A stretch of DNA of 64,000 nucleotides from Okeania sp. SIO2B3. GTDB taxonomy: Bacteria > Cyanobacteriota > Cyanobacteriia > Cyanobacteriales > Microcoleaceae. Positions 36,660 to 45,951 of the stretch are shown here, piece by piece. Each line of letters opens with the position of its first letter. The stretch's first letter is position 1. The notes under the pieces are model-generated. The model worked only from the letters and a program-made list of their open reading frames with translations, had not been told where the DNA came from and did no database searches. The stretch spans positions 434,672 through 498,671 of the forward strand of contig NZ_JAAHGH010000005.1 of assembly GCF_010672525.1 (NCBI RefSeq), read 5' to 3'. The position numbers were made by a program, and so were the translations under genes.

Positions 36660-37934
36660 CTAGAGTTTAGATGAGGCTAGAGGTTGTTTTTTTTCCATAC
36701 CTACATCTTTGATTTGTAAGGTGCGGTTAGCAACTTGATGAATTAGTTCTAAATGTTTTACTAATAAGTTGGAAAGAGCGTATCGCTCTAAAACTGTTTG
36801 TCGGGCCTTGGCACGTATTTCTGCCATACGAGTTGGGTGATCCAACACTTCATCGATGCGGTCAGCTATTTGTTTGGGGGAGAAGAAGTCTACTAATAGG
36901 CCATTTTCACCATCTTGAATAACTTCCCTCACAGGAGGTGTATCTGAGCCTACAATTAAACAACCAGTGGATAGAGACTCAATCATAGACCATGACAAAA
37001 CAAAGGGTCTGGTCAAGTATACATGAACATCGGATGCTTGAATAACTTTTAAGTATAAACCATAGGGCAATGAACCAACGAAGTGAACTCGTGATAAGTC
37101 CAAGGGTATTTTTTCTAACATTTCTTGTTTGTAAGTTTTACCATTGGGTAAAGATTTACCGTAGCAAACTCTTTCAGAACCAACTATTACTACATGGCAG
37201 TTTGGCCTTCTTTCTTGGAGATAGGCGATCGCTTCTATAAATTCTGGGAAACCCCGATAGGGTTCCATTCCTCGTGCTACATAGGTAACAAGTTCATCAA
37301 CGCCAGATAGGTCTAAGTTAGGCAGTACTAATTTTGCCCCTGGGTTGGGTTTGAAATAGTCTGCATCTACTCCATCGTGGAGTACTGATAGTTTGCTTTG
37401 GAGTTCTGTGGGAAATTGCGACCGCTGCCAATATGTGGGGGATAATCCCCAATCACAGGTGTACAAGTCTATTAGTATGGGAGCATTTTTTACTCTTATT
37501 CTGGCCATATCATCTACTGTTAATGGTTCTGCGGGGTCGAAGTCCGCATCAGAGCCATGGGAATGATAGAACCATTCAAAGTAGCAAAGAAGTGGGGTGT
37601 TAGGAAATGCTTCTTTGACAAATAAGGTTGGTCCCCAGCCAGAATGGCCACAAATGACATCTGGCACAAACCCCTGTGCTTTGAGTTGTTCTGCGGTTCT
37701 AAATACGGCTTGTCCATAAATTACTGCACTTTCTAGGGGACGAACGTAGTGATGGGTTTCTGGACGTGGTTCGCGACTTGGTTTGAATAATGCTTTGTGA
37801 ACTCCTGGTATTTTCCACTCTGGGCGCTCGTTTTTTGTGCCAAATACAACTTGATTATTAGGATTTGCTCCTAAAGCGGTAATAATATGACGATATTGGG
37901 CAGGAAAGTTTGGGTGTAGGAATAGATATTTCAT
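36660..37934 (-). CDS. Glycosyltransferase family 4
   Basis: A 424-residue GT-B enzyme. The N-terminal domain starts MKYLFLHPNFPAQYRHI and has GHSGWGPTLFVKEAFPNTPLLCYFEWFYH. The C-terminal domain has TYVARGMEPYRGFPEFIEAI, the GT4 donor-site sequence SWSMIESLSTGCLIVGSDTPP and a glutamate in PVREVIQDGENGLLVDFF. The retaining mechanism and NDP-sugar donor are typical of the family; the sugar is unknown. Cytosolic. It follows the divergent R3/R1 repeats and precedes the RTX gene on the same strand with a 336-bp gap, so it probably has its own promoter. Confidence 0.93.
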   Translation of the reverse strand: MKYLFLHPNFPAQYRHIITALGANPNNQVVFGTKNERPEWKIPGVHKALFKPSREPRPETHHYVRPLESAVIYGQAVFRTAEQLKAQGFVPDVICGHSGWGPTLFVKEAFPNTPLLCYFEWFYHSHGSDADFDPAEPLTVDDMARIRVKNAPILIDLYTCDWGLSPTYWQRSQFPTELQSKLSVLHDGVDADYFKPNPGAKLVLPNLDLSGVDELVTYVARGMEPYRGFPEFIEAIAYLQERRPNCHVVIVGSERVCYGKSLPNGKTYKQEMLEKIPLDLSRVHFVGSLPYGLYLKVIQASDVHVYLTRPFVLSWSMIESLSTGCLIVGSDTPPVREVIQDGENGLLVDFFSPKQIADRIDEVLDHPTRMAEIRAKARQTVLERYALSNLLVKHLELIHQVANRTLQIKDVGMEKKQPLASSKL

Positions 37935-37979
37935 AAGTTCTAATTTGTATTATTTATGATGATTTTTTAATGTTGAAAT

Positions 37980-38200
37980 GTAAGCATTCAGCTATTAGCA
38001 GTCAGCTATCAGCAATTAGTAATGAATAATTACTTCTCGGGTTTAGTCAGGGGACTTTGGCAGTAACTTTTTATTCTTTCTCAATTTCAAAGGTTGCTTT
38101 TACCTTCCCTAAAATTAATAGCTGAAGTCCGCAGTTCCGACCTAGGAGGCTAGCTAATAGCTGACGGTTGTTTGCGCAGCATTCCGGAGGAAATGCTTAC
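37980..38200. mobile_element. R3 element, copy e
   Basis: Ends GTAAGCATTCAGC and GGAGGAAATGCTTAC. The right inverted repeat includes 'tttgcgcagcattccgg'. The left end lacks the 'tgctgcgcaaacag' core. It abuts the R1 copy at 38207. Confidence 0.75.
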
Positions 38201-38206
38201 GTTTAA

Positions 38207-38454
38207 ATAGGGTTTGCTGATTAAACTCAAAGCATTGACTGATATTAGCTAAAGCTTTTTTCTGGTGGAAAAAAGTGCCTGGTATTAGGTCAAAAAATCT
38301 CAAAAAGTTAGCATAAAAGGCAGAATAATTCCAGAAAAATCACTCTGACAAATATTATATTCGACTACCTCCTAATTAAATTAAATTCTCTGTTCCTCCT
38401 AACTACTCCCCCACTCCCCTACTCCTTAAAGAGACTTTTGAGCGCAAACCCTAA
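38207..38454. mobile_element. R1 element, copy e
   Basis: Starts TAGGGTTTGCTGATTAAA and ends TTTTGAGCGCAAACCCTAA, with the block 'aaaaaagtgcctggtattag' shared with copy b. Its last CTAA overlaps the stop of the next gene. Confidence 0.8.
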
Positions 38455-39149
38455 ATAATATCTGGCGCCTGGCATATCCAAATACAATCTCTGGGAACTG
38501 AATCAGTATCTTGATGAATAATTTTGTATTTGAGATGGGATAGAAATTTCTCCATTATTGTATTAGTCATTACTGAATGAGCGGTTCCGTTTCGTTTTCC
38601 CATAAGATTGTTATCCCAATCTTTGAGAAATCTTTGCCAACCTAAATCGCTGAGGGTATTTGTGTGGTGAAATATGCAAATTTTTTCTCCTCGTAATTTT
38701 GCGGGTATTTTGGTTAGGTAGTTAAAAATATCTCTGGGTTCTAAATGCACCATTGTGTCGTAACAAAAACAAACATCTGCTGTTTTTGAGTCAATTTCGT
38801 TTAATGTTATTCCATCAAGTTTTACATATTTTACTCTAGTTTCGCCGAGTCGATTTTTAGTGGCATTTAACATTGATTTGGAGATATCAGCACATATTAA
38901 TTTTTGACAATGTTTGAGCAATAATTCTGCTGTACGTCCTCCACCAATACCTATTTCTAGTACTGTATGTTTTTCATTGATATATGGTGCTATAAATTTT
39001 TTTTCGATTAATTTTTCATATTCTGCTAATGAGTTGGCTGCTCCTGCTGCTTTGCCTATCCATTCGTCGCCTATATGAGTTAATTCGGGATGATATTCTG
39101 ACCATTTTTTTGCATATTCTTCCCAAGCATTTTCATAATCAATAGTCAT
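38451..39149 (-). CDS. Class I SAM-dependent methyltransferase
   Basis: A 232-residue methyltransferase. VLEIGIGGGRTAELLLKHC is motif I (SAM loop), LICADISKSML motif II, and ADVCFCYDTMVHLEP the region before motif III. It is close to the small Methyltransf_11/25 type enzymes found with polysaccharide genes, which methylate sugars on oxygen. Substrate unknown. The stop (TAG, complement of 38451-38453) falls in the last bases of an R1 element, directly after the codons for QAPDII. The enzyme has a normal length, so the insertion probably removed few or no residues. Confidence 0.88.
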   Translation of the reverse strand: MTIDYENAWEEYAKKWSEYHPELTHIGDEWIGKAAGAANSLAEYEKLIEKKFIAPYINEKHTVLEIGIGGGRTAELLLKHCQKLICADISKSMLNATKNRLGETRVKYVKLDGITLNEIDSKTADVCFCYDTMVHLEPRDIFNYLTKIPAKLRGEKICIFHHTNTLSDLGWQRFLKDWDNNLMGKRNGTAHSVMTNTIMEKFLSHLKYKIIHQDTDSVPRDCIWICQAPDII

Positions 39150-39942
39150 TTTTTTTGTTTATTTTTTTTTGTTTATTTGTGAGTTTTTTTAGTTATAGTC
39201 ATTCTGAATAAGACTGAAACACTTTTTCTGCTGAAACTCTTTCAAGGTAAGAAACCATTGTCTCAATTTTAACTGGAATGACTATAAAAGAGCCATCCTA
39301 TTTTAATCAGGGTTGTTTTATTATAAACTGTACAGTTTTATGTTTTGACAAAACCACGTTATTTCAAGGTTTATAAATTTTATCTTTCACTGTCTTAAAA
39401 TCAATAAATTCATTGCCAAAATCTATAATTAAATTACCCTGTATTTTAGTTTTGAAAAAAATTTATTTGAATTTAGGGAATAGGGAATAGGGATAAAATT
39501 TTCAGAGTTTTTCTATCTCCTGAGATTTTTGACAAATCATTTGGAATTACTATATTAATCAATATACTCAATTAAATGTCAAGTATACTGTTTTGTGATT
39601 GTTTTAAAATAGTAATTTTTTCTACTTTATAGCAGAAGGAAGAAGCAAGAAGGAAAAATATTACGTTGTCTGAGTTTTAAGATTTTGATCTGTCTTTGCC
39701 GTTTCTTGAGACTGCTATATTTATGAATTTAATAATATTTATTATTCGTAAAATTATTTTTTAAAATTGGCATAACTTCCCCTTCATAATACTTGTTAAC
39801 GCAATTTTGAACGATAAAACTAACTAATTCAAGACTAGGTATTTACTATTTTTATCTTTAATTATTTACAGTAAAGAGCTTTAAAAGTAAAAATTGAAGA
39901 AACAAAAAAAGCTGATAACTAATATCTAAGTGCTAATTACTA
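39150..39942. other. Intergenic region with R5 element
   Basis: Besides R5 there is a short GGGAATA tract near 39475-39495, GGAAGAA-like sequence at 39632-39650, and 'ttattattcgtaaaatta', a dispersed repeat flank (39738-39756). No gene. Confidence 0.55.
39193..39287. mobile_element. R5 element (MITE-like)
   Basis: A 95-bp element with perfect 12-bp inverted ends TTATAGTCATTC (39193-39204) and GAATGACTATAA (39276-39287). The outer TA could be a target duplication of an IS630/Tc1-type transposon. No coding sequence. Confidence 0.8.
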
Positions 39943-42375
39943 TTATTCCCAGTTTAAATAAATATTGAGAAATTCGGCTAGCTTTTGATTATCAGATTGG
40001 AAATATTTAATTAAATGCTGATATATTTCATCATTAGGTTGTGAGTAATTACCAGAATTATATTGAAGATATTCTTCTGAGAAATGTGCAGGTAGTTCTA
40101 AAAATTGAAATACTTTGTTCATAGTTTCTTGAGGGTGACTAAATAAGTCTTCACTTTTGAGGATGAGAAATTGTTCTTTGGGAAAAATATTCATCCAATT
40201 TTGTAGTTGTTCAATATATTTGCCTCTTGCTAGATATGTATAATGTTGATGGTTAAAACTGTAATATGTTCCTGTTTGAATAATTTTTTCAACTTCTCCT
40301 TTTAGACGAGTTTGTTCGGCAGCGATCGCTTCTTTCAAAGTTAGTTTTTCAGTTCCTAATCTAACTTCGTGATAATAATGAGAAATTGCTCTTTCTGCTG
40401 GGTTTCTCAACAATATAATTAATTTCATCTGAGGATATATATCAAAAATTCGTTGGGGTACGAGAGGATGAAATAAATAGTAAGGGCTTGATTCTCCTGT
40501 AATTATTCCTGACTCTAATTGGGGAAATTGCGATTGATACCATTTTAAATCCCGATCGAAATTTAAGTCAAAGTAATGAATTTCATGTTGTAAGGATGCT
40601 GCAATTAAAGGATGTTGTACTAAATAGTTATATAAGGAATTAGTACCACATTTCTGAGCGCCAATTATCAGAAAATGTGGGTTTTGATAGTTGATTGAAT
40701 GGTCGATATTTTTGTGGAATTTGATACCAATATATTCATTGAGTTTCTGGTTATAGGTTTGAAAGTATTCTGTTAATTGCTGGTATGTTTCAGAGTTAAT
40801 GTCTGGTTCTTTTTCTTGATTAGAATCGATATGATCATCTATTAATTCTGGCTTCAAATCGAGAAACTTAAATACTTTGTTCATAGTTTCCTGGGGATGA
40901 TTAAACAAGTCTTCACTTTGCAGAATTAAAAATTGTTCTTTTGGGAAAAATTTCATCCAATTTTGCAGTTGCTCGACGTATTTACCACGAGATAAATATG
41001 TGTAATGTTGATGGTTAAAACTGTAATATGTTTCTGTTTCTATAATTTTCTCAATTTCTCCTTTTAAACGATTAGATTCTGCAGCGATCGCTTCTGATAA
41101 ACTTAAAGATTCATAACCTAATTTCACTTCATGGTAGTAGTGATTGATTGCTCTATCTATAGGATTTCTTAGTATGACAATTAACTTGATATTAGGATAT
41201 AAATTGTAAACTCTTTGGGGAACAAGAGGATGAAATAAATAGTAAGAGCTTGATTCTCCTGTAATTAAATCACTTTCCTCTCCCACTACAAATTGATTTT
41301 GATACCAGTTTATTCCTTGATAAAAATTTAGATCAAAAAAATGTAATGATGGTTCTTTAGGTGCTGCTATTTGAGAATGTTTAAAAAGATATTTATGTAA
41401 GTAATTTACACCACATTGCTGCGCTCCAATTATCAAAAATTCCGGTTTTGGGGATTGTTTTTTTAAGGTTTTATGTCGGAGAATACATAAGCAAAAATCA
41501 CTTTTTAAGCCTCCTGGAATTTCCATTAAAATTTTCTCAAATTCCAGCAATAATTTGATTATTGTTTCTCCTTTGGGGTCTTCCGTAATAAATTGATTAC
41601 TATCTAGTAGTTGATATAGTTCGTGAATTAATCCACCGCCATAGTGATTCAACACTTCTATACGAAAGTAGTATTTGATAAATGCCAATATCAATTTTGA
41701 ACGTACTGCTTCAGATGGGTCTACTGTAAATACTTTTTCAATACTTGGGCTTTTATATTTTGAGATTTTGACAGATTTTAGACTATCATCGAAGCAATTA
41801 TATATACGATTAATAATATCTAATTGTTGTTGTTCATAAATATTGAAGCAATCACCAATATACTCATTTAAAATCACATAACCTTGAGGCTTTAAGCTAT
41901 TTTTAATTGTGGATAAACAGTGTTCTAATTCTTTCACATGATGCAAAGAACCAAAACAGGTTATTAGGTCATATTTTTTGTTAAGAGTAAAAGTATTAAA
42001 ATTATCTTGGTAGAAATTAATCTTAACTCCGGCTTTTTCTGCATCTATTCTAGCAATTTCTAATGCAGATTTAGAAAAATCAAAGGCATCAATATTCTTT
42101 GCTAAACCTAACTTTGCTATTAGTATTTCGTGATTACCAACGCCACAACCAATAGACAATAAATTATCAAATTTTCTGCCAGCAAAAAAGTCTTCTATTA
42201 ACCAAGCTAGCCAATATTTTTCTGTTTCTCCACCAGATATTCTTTTATTAATAGCTTTTTCAATAATCAAATTAGATACCCACTGATTACTATTTACTAA
42301 AGCTGCTTTTGGATTTGTTTGCCAATATTTTTGGGCTTGATTATTATGCTGATGATTGAAATTATTTTCTGACAT
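39943..42375 (-). CDS. Methyltransferase plus two sulfotransferase domains
   Basis: An 810-residue fusion. Residues 1-270 are a class I methyltransferase (LLSIGCGVGNHEILIAKLG is the SAM loop). Residues about 305-545 and 560-805 are two sulfotransferase domains, very similar to each other. The second keeps the PAPS 5'-phosphosulfate loop IIGAQKCGTNSL with its catalytic Lys and the 3'-phosphate site RNPAERAISHYYHEV. In the first domain the loop reads IIGAQQCGVNYL: the Lys is Gln and the Thr is Val, so it is probably inactive or structural. Both keep YSFNHQHYTYLxRGKY and DLFxHPQETMNKVF. The active half should transfer sulfate from PAPS to a sugar; with the methyltransferase it would decorate the exported polysaccharide. 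Cytosolic. Confidence 0.88.
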   Translation of the reverse strand: MSENNFNHQHNNQAQKYWQTNPKAALVNSNQWVSNLIIEKAINKRISGGETEKYWLAWLIEDFFAGRKFDNLLSIGCGVGNHEILIAKLGLAKNIDAFDFSKSALEIARIDAEKAGVKINFYQDNFNTFTLNKKYDLITCFGSLHHVKELEHCLSTIKNSLKPQGYVILNEYIGDCFNIYEQQQLDIINRIYNCFDDSLKSVKISKYKSPSIEKVFTVDPSEAVRSKLILAFIKYYFRIEVLNHYGGGLIHELYQLLDSNQFITEDPKGETIIKLLLEFEKILMEIPGGLKSDFCLCILRHKTLKKQSPKPEFLIIGAQQCGVNYLHKYLFKHSQIAAPKEPSLHFFDLNFYQGINWYQNQFVVGEESDLITGESSSYYLFHPLVPQRVYNLYPNIKLIVILRNPIDRAINHYYHEVKLGYESLSLSEAIAAESNRLKGEIEKIIETETYYSFNHQHYTYLSRGKYVEQLQNWMKFFPKEQFLILQSEDLFNHPQETMNKVFKFLDLKPELIDDHIDSNQEKEPDINSETYQQLTEYFQTYNQKLNEYIGIKFHKNIDHSINYQNPHFLIIGAQKCGTNSLYNYLVQHPLIAASLQHEIHYFDLNFDRDLKWYQSQFPQLESGIITGESSPYYLFHPLVPQRIFDIYPQMKLIILLRNPAERAISHYYHEVRLGTEKLTLKEAIAAEQTRLKGEVEKIIQTGTYYSFNHQHYTYLARGKYIEQLQNWMNIFPKEQFLILKSEDLFSHPQETMNKVFQFLELPAHFSEEYLQYNSGNYSQPNDEIYQHLIKYFQSDNQKLAEFLNIYLNWE

Positions 42376-42589
42376 ATAAAAATTTTATTTGAATTGTGAA
42401 ATATTATATAGCAGGGAACAGGGAATAGGGAATAGGGAATAGGGAATAGGGAATAGGGAATAGGGAGCAGTAGGAAAAATATTTTCCCTTCTTTGCTTCA
42501 TCATCAGTCTATGTCCTAACTAACTTGTTCTTTGCTATATCTAAGCTTTTAGGGAACAGGTAATATCAAGGGTGTTAACGAAGTCAGAA

Positions 42590-42705
42590 GTCCCCAAGTC
42601 ATAAGTCAGAAGTTATTTTTGTAACGGGGATGCGTGAGCAACTCTCCAAAAATATTTCATCTTAAAAGACGGGGTTGTACGACCCAATTATTTTGATAAA
42701 TTTTT
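42590..42705. repeat. R8 dispersed repeat, full copy
   Basis: Blocks 'agtcataagtcagaagtt', 'tatttttgtaacggggat', 'ctccaaaaatatttcatctt' and 'acccaattattttgataaa' match 6425-6545 and 9790-9880. Confidence 0.75.
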
Positions 42706-43336
42706 GCTACAAGTACCCACGACTGCTGCTAGTAGTCAGTAGTCAGTATAAATAGTTTTAATCTCGTTTATTACCAAAAAAAATTTATCTTTTTCATCAA
42801 ATAGACATCCGGTATAAAATCTTTTGGCTAATGCTTATTATTCGTAATATTCTTTTTTTTAAGTTGATATTATACATTTAAAGAACAATCAAATTTTCAT
42901 ATAGCAATTCCTAAGAAGCGTGAGGTCATTTCAATTATCAGTATCTCTACAATAAGGAGGCTTTAAATTTGAAATATTTTCTTTTTTTATTCCCTTAAAA
43001 GGCGATCCATTACCCACATTTTTCTTAATATAAAACTTGACAAAATAGACAAGTCATGGATGAGTCTTGGTTCGGCTTTTTCGGGAGAAAAAAGGTATGA
43101 AAAAGTACATTTTTTTGACAACTTCAGTAGTTTTATTTAGCTACTATGATTATTTCTCCTTTCTCTCCTGCTCCCTGCTCCCCTGCTCCCCACAAGGGTT
43201 TCAAGACTTATGGGTAAGATATCACTTAAAAGGGGAGGCGCATACCCATAATTTTTCGGTAAAAGATTTCTTTGTTTTAGGGAATAGGGAGTATAAAATA
43301 AGAAAAAAAATTGTATCTCATTCATTAATTGATAAT

Positions 43337-43490
43337 TGATAATTACCTCGGGTTTTAACCGTTACGGAATTGAATATAAGGAAATATTATTTTTTCTCTT
43401 GGTCGATGGTCGGACAGCTCCGAGACCTCGCCATCCCTAGACCGCTTTTTTTCCCGATCAAGGGGAGGCTTCAAGGCGCGAATTATTTAA
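43337..43490. repeat. R6 dispersed repeat, copy b (inverted)
   Basis: Reverse complement of the 31305-31530 blocks: 'gttttaaccgttacggaatt', 'ttctcttggtcgat' and 'ggcttcaaggcgcgaatt'. The GC-rich middle differs. Confidence 0.7.
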
Positions 43491-43570
43491 TTATTAATTA
43501 TTTAAGTATTAATTATTCGGTAACTTGAGAAACGCTATATCTAATTCACAATTTTGAGAAGCTTCTATAT

Positions 43571-44716
43571 TTAGGGATTTTCAACAATACATTTTTCTGT
43601 ATTTTTTTTACCCTCAAAAAATATTCCTGCTGCTAAAATTTCTCTACCTTTTTCTCCTAATACCATATCTAAATTATCACCTTCTTGTACTAAAAAAGCG
43701 TGCCAATCTTCTAAACGTTCTTGCCATTCTTGTTGTTGAATATAAGGCCAGACAGTTTGAATCAACATCATCATACTATAGGATGGATAATGATGGGGAA
43801 AAATACCACTATTGATTTCTTCAAAGTCTGAAAAAATTTGCCGTAAACCATGAATTGTCATATTAAAATAATGGCTGGGGTCAGCGTGAAGTGGTTGTAA
43901 AAATGCAGTATCAATAAATATTAAACCTCCTGGTTTTAAGATGCGATAAAGTTCTTTTGCGGTAAAAAATGGATTAGGTAAATGTTCAAAAACTGCATGA
44001 CTAATGATGCCATCAAAGCAGTTATCTGGAAATGGTAATTTTAATGTAGAGCAGACGACATCTGTATATTGATATTGCTGTACATCTAAGTAACAAATAT
44101 TTGGCTTTAGATATTCTTTTTGAGTGTTACCTGCGCCAAAATCTAAAACTATTCCATTTTCTCCAATTTTATTTAATACTGTTAAAATTCCTTCTGAGTA
44201 GGGATGGGTAGTTTCTGTTTCTGTGAGTTTAATAAATGGTAAATCTCCTGGTTGCAAAATATGAGGAGTATTTCTTCTTATCCATATAGGGCAATTTTGT
44301 TTATTACATGGTGCAGCTATGTTTCCACATTGGGGGCAAATTAATAGTTTTTGTAGATTGAAAGTTTTCTGTCGTTGAGGTTGGTTAGGGATATTTCCAA
44401 TAATCTTAAATTTATTTTGAAATAATAATATTTTTTCTCTTCCATCGGCAAATATTTCTATTTTTATATCTGTCTCTGGTTTAATATTTTTTGGCAGTAA
44501 AAGCTCGCCCCCAAAACCACTATGACTAGCATATTTTTTTTCTGGAAAAGCAGCAGCTACATCTGGTCGATATCCACCATGTAAAAGAGAGGCATAAGGT
44601 TTTCCATTGAGATGCAGACTTAATTGAATATTGAGATTATTTTCAGAAATGTACCAACCAGAAAATTTAGTTAAGTAATCTATTTCTGTGCTTTTAGGAA
44701 AATCTAGATTAAACAT
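43571..44716 (-). CDS. Methyltransferase with N-terminal beta domain and zinc ribbon
   Basis: A 381-residue protein in three parts. Residues 1-105 are beta-rich (FSGWYISENNLNIQLSLHLN, RPDVAAAFPEKKYASHSGFG), similar to a module seen beside glycosyltransferases in cyanobacteria. Residues about 115-145 hold four cysteines, CPQCGN...CNKQNCPIW. Residues 150-381 are a Methyltransf_11-type enzyme (VLDFGAGNTQKEYLKP, FDGIISHAVFEHLPNPFFTA, RILKPGGLIFIDT). Cytosolic; the likely substrate is a sugar. The start codon is only a few bases from the end of an R1 element (44720), so the gene has lost its own upstream region or uses sequence in the element for expression. No Shine-Dalgarno is visible. Confidence 0.85.
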   Translation of the reverse strand: MFNLDFPKSTEIDYLTKFSGWYISENNLNIQLSLHLNGKPYASLLHGGYRPDVAAAFPEKKYASHSGFGGELLLPKNIKPETDIKIEIFADGREKILLFQNKFKIIGNIPNQPQRQKTFNLQKLLICPQCGNIAAPCNKQNCPIWIRRNTPHILQPGDLPFIKLTETETTHPYSEGILTVLNKIGENGIVLDFGAGNTQKEYLKPNICYLDVQQYQYTDVVCSTLKLPFPDNCFDGIISHAVFEHLPNPFFTAKELYRILKPGGLIFIDTAFLQPLHADPSHYFNMTIHGLRQIFSDFEEINSGIFPHHYPSYSMMMLIQTVWPYIQQQEWQERLEDWHAFLVQEGDNLDMVLGEKGREILAAGIFFEGKKNTEKCIVENP

Positions 44717-44719
44717 TAT

Positions 44720-45093
<374 letters not shown>

Positions 45094-45102
45094 TTATTAA
45101 TA

Positions 45103-45412
45103 ATTAATAATTACCTCTCTTTGAAAAGAAGAGGATTGACTAATTATGAAAAATTTTTCTTTTCTTGGTCGATTGGATATAGTTAGGTAACCCATCCATC
45201 CCTCGACCGCTGTTTCTCCTTGAAAGAAGGAGTCAGAATGAATAGCTTCAATACCACTTTTTAGGTCATAAATTCTCTTTTTCTCTTGGTGCGCTACCAG
45301 GTGCGACTGGTGTCGTCGCGGGGTCGCACCGCTTTGCGAAAGGAACACCTCATGCACGTGTCTTTTAATCACACTTATTATTTGTAACATTCTTTTTTCA
45401 ATTTGGTATAAC
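45103..45412. repeat. R6 and R7 fragments joined
   Basis: Positions 45103-45238 match part of R6 ('tttcttttcttggtcgattg'). Positions 45228-45412 are an inverted R7: 'gaatgaatagcttcaatacc', then GTCGTCGCGGGGTCGCACCG (one 32-bp unit), then 'tgtaacattcttttttcaat'. The frame at 45097-45441 is an artefact of these. Confidence 0.7.
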
Positions 45413-45624
45413 TCCTGTTTCCTATCCCTACTAAAACCCACATTCGGAACTTCAAGAGCGTATCATTAAAAGTAGTATATAAATTTGTATTTTGGTAAGT
45501 ATTTATACTATGCAAATCATCTCAATTACTTTTTTCGTTCATCAAATTCCGAGTCAAAAATTTACGCATAAATACTTGTTTGATTGATTACTCGATCACG
45601 GCAGTTATGATTTTCTTCTCAAAT

Positions 45625-45717
45625 TCTGTCTCCTGTCTCCTGTCTCCTGAGGACTGATTCGGTTGCTACATTTTGTGGTGCGGAATGTGGGCTAAAAGAC
45701 TTTTTCAGCAAACCCTA
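45625..45717. mobile_element. R1 element, partial copy h
   Basis: Keeps CTGTCTC heptamers (45627-45650) and the right end TTTTTCAGCAAACCCTAG. Confidence 0.65.
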
Positions 45718-45726
45718 GTTAGGAGT

Positions 45727-45948
45727 CTAATTTGTTTAAAGAAAAGTATGCTTCTCGAAATATTTGACCATGAACCTATCCCACTATTTTTAACAAACTT
45801 ATTTCTTTAAGTAAAATGTGTTTAAAAAGCTTAATTTTTGGTTTTTAACTCTCAAAATATTTAGGGTTTTTAGCAAAAATATTATTAGTGGGATAGGTTC
45901 ATAAGTGTCTGTCATTTCTGCAAAGGTATTTAATGACTCCAGTACATA
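45727..45948 (-). pseudogene. Tandem copy of the 3' end of the giant gene, split by R2
   Basis: Positions 45727-45771 and 45901-45948 together match the last codons of the 2395-residue gene (46005-46104), including 'ctaatttg', 'aaagaaaagtatgctt' and 'ctgtcatttctgcaaagg'. The only large difference is the R2 element between them. The copy lies directly after the gene's stop. Confidence 0.85.
45772..45900. mobile_element. R2 element (MITE-like), perfect copy
   Basis: A 129-bp element with perfect 15-bp inverted ends GAACCTATCCCACTA (45772-45786) and TAGTGGGATAGGTTC (45886-45900), flanked by AT on both sides. The neighbouring intact gene 3' end supplies the uninterrupted version ('gaccataattttctg', about 46050), so both boundaries are defined. 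No coding sequence. Confidence 0.9.
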
Positions 45949-45951
45949 TAT

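Larger units (their letters stand above)
42376..43570. other. 1.2-kb intergenic region of repeats
   Basis: A GGGAATA heptamer array (42421-42467) lies just upstream of the fusion gene. An R8 repeat follows at 42590-42705, then 'ttattattcgtaatattc' (42836-42853) and R6 inverted at 43337-43490. Reading frames at 43067-43339 and 43137-43325 have no conserved features and cross repeats. Confidence 0.65.

Noticed and set aside
42836-43339. Small frames at 43067-43339 and 43137-43325
   Set aside because: Unconserved low-complexity peptides next to repeats; they overlap on opposite strands and lack ribosome sites.
45097-45441. Minus-strand frame of 114 codons
   Set aside because: It spans R6 and R7 fragments. 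The peptide RHQSHLVAHQEKKR comes from the R7 unit.
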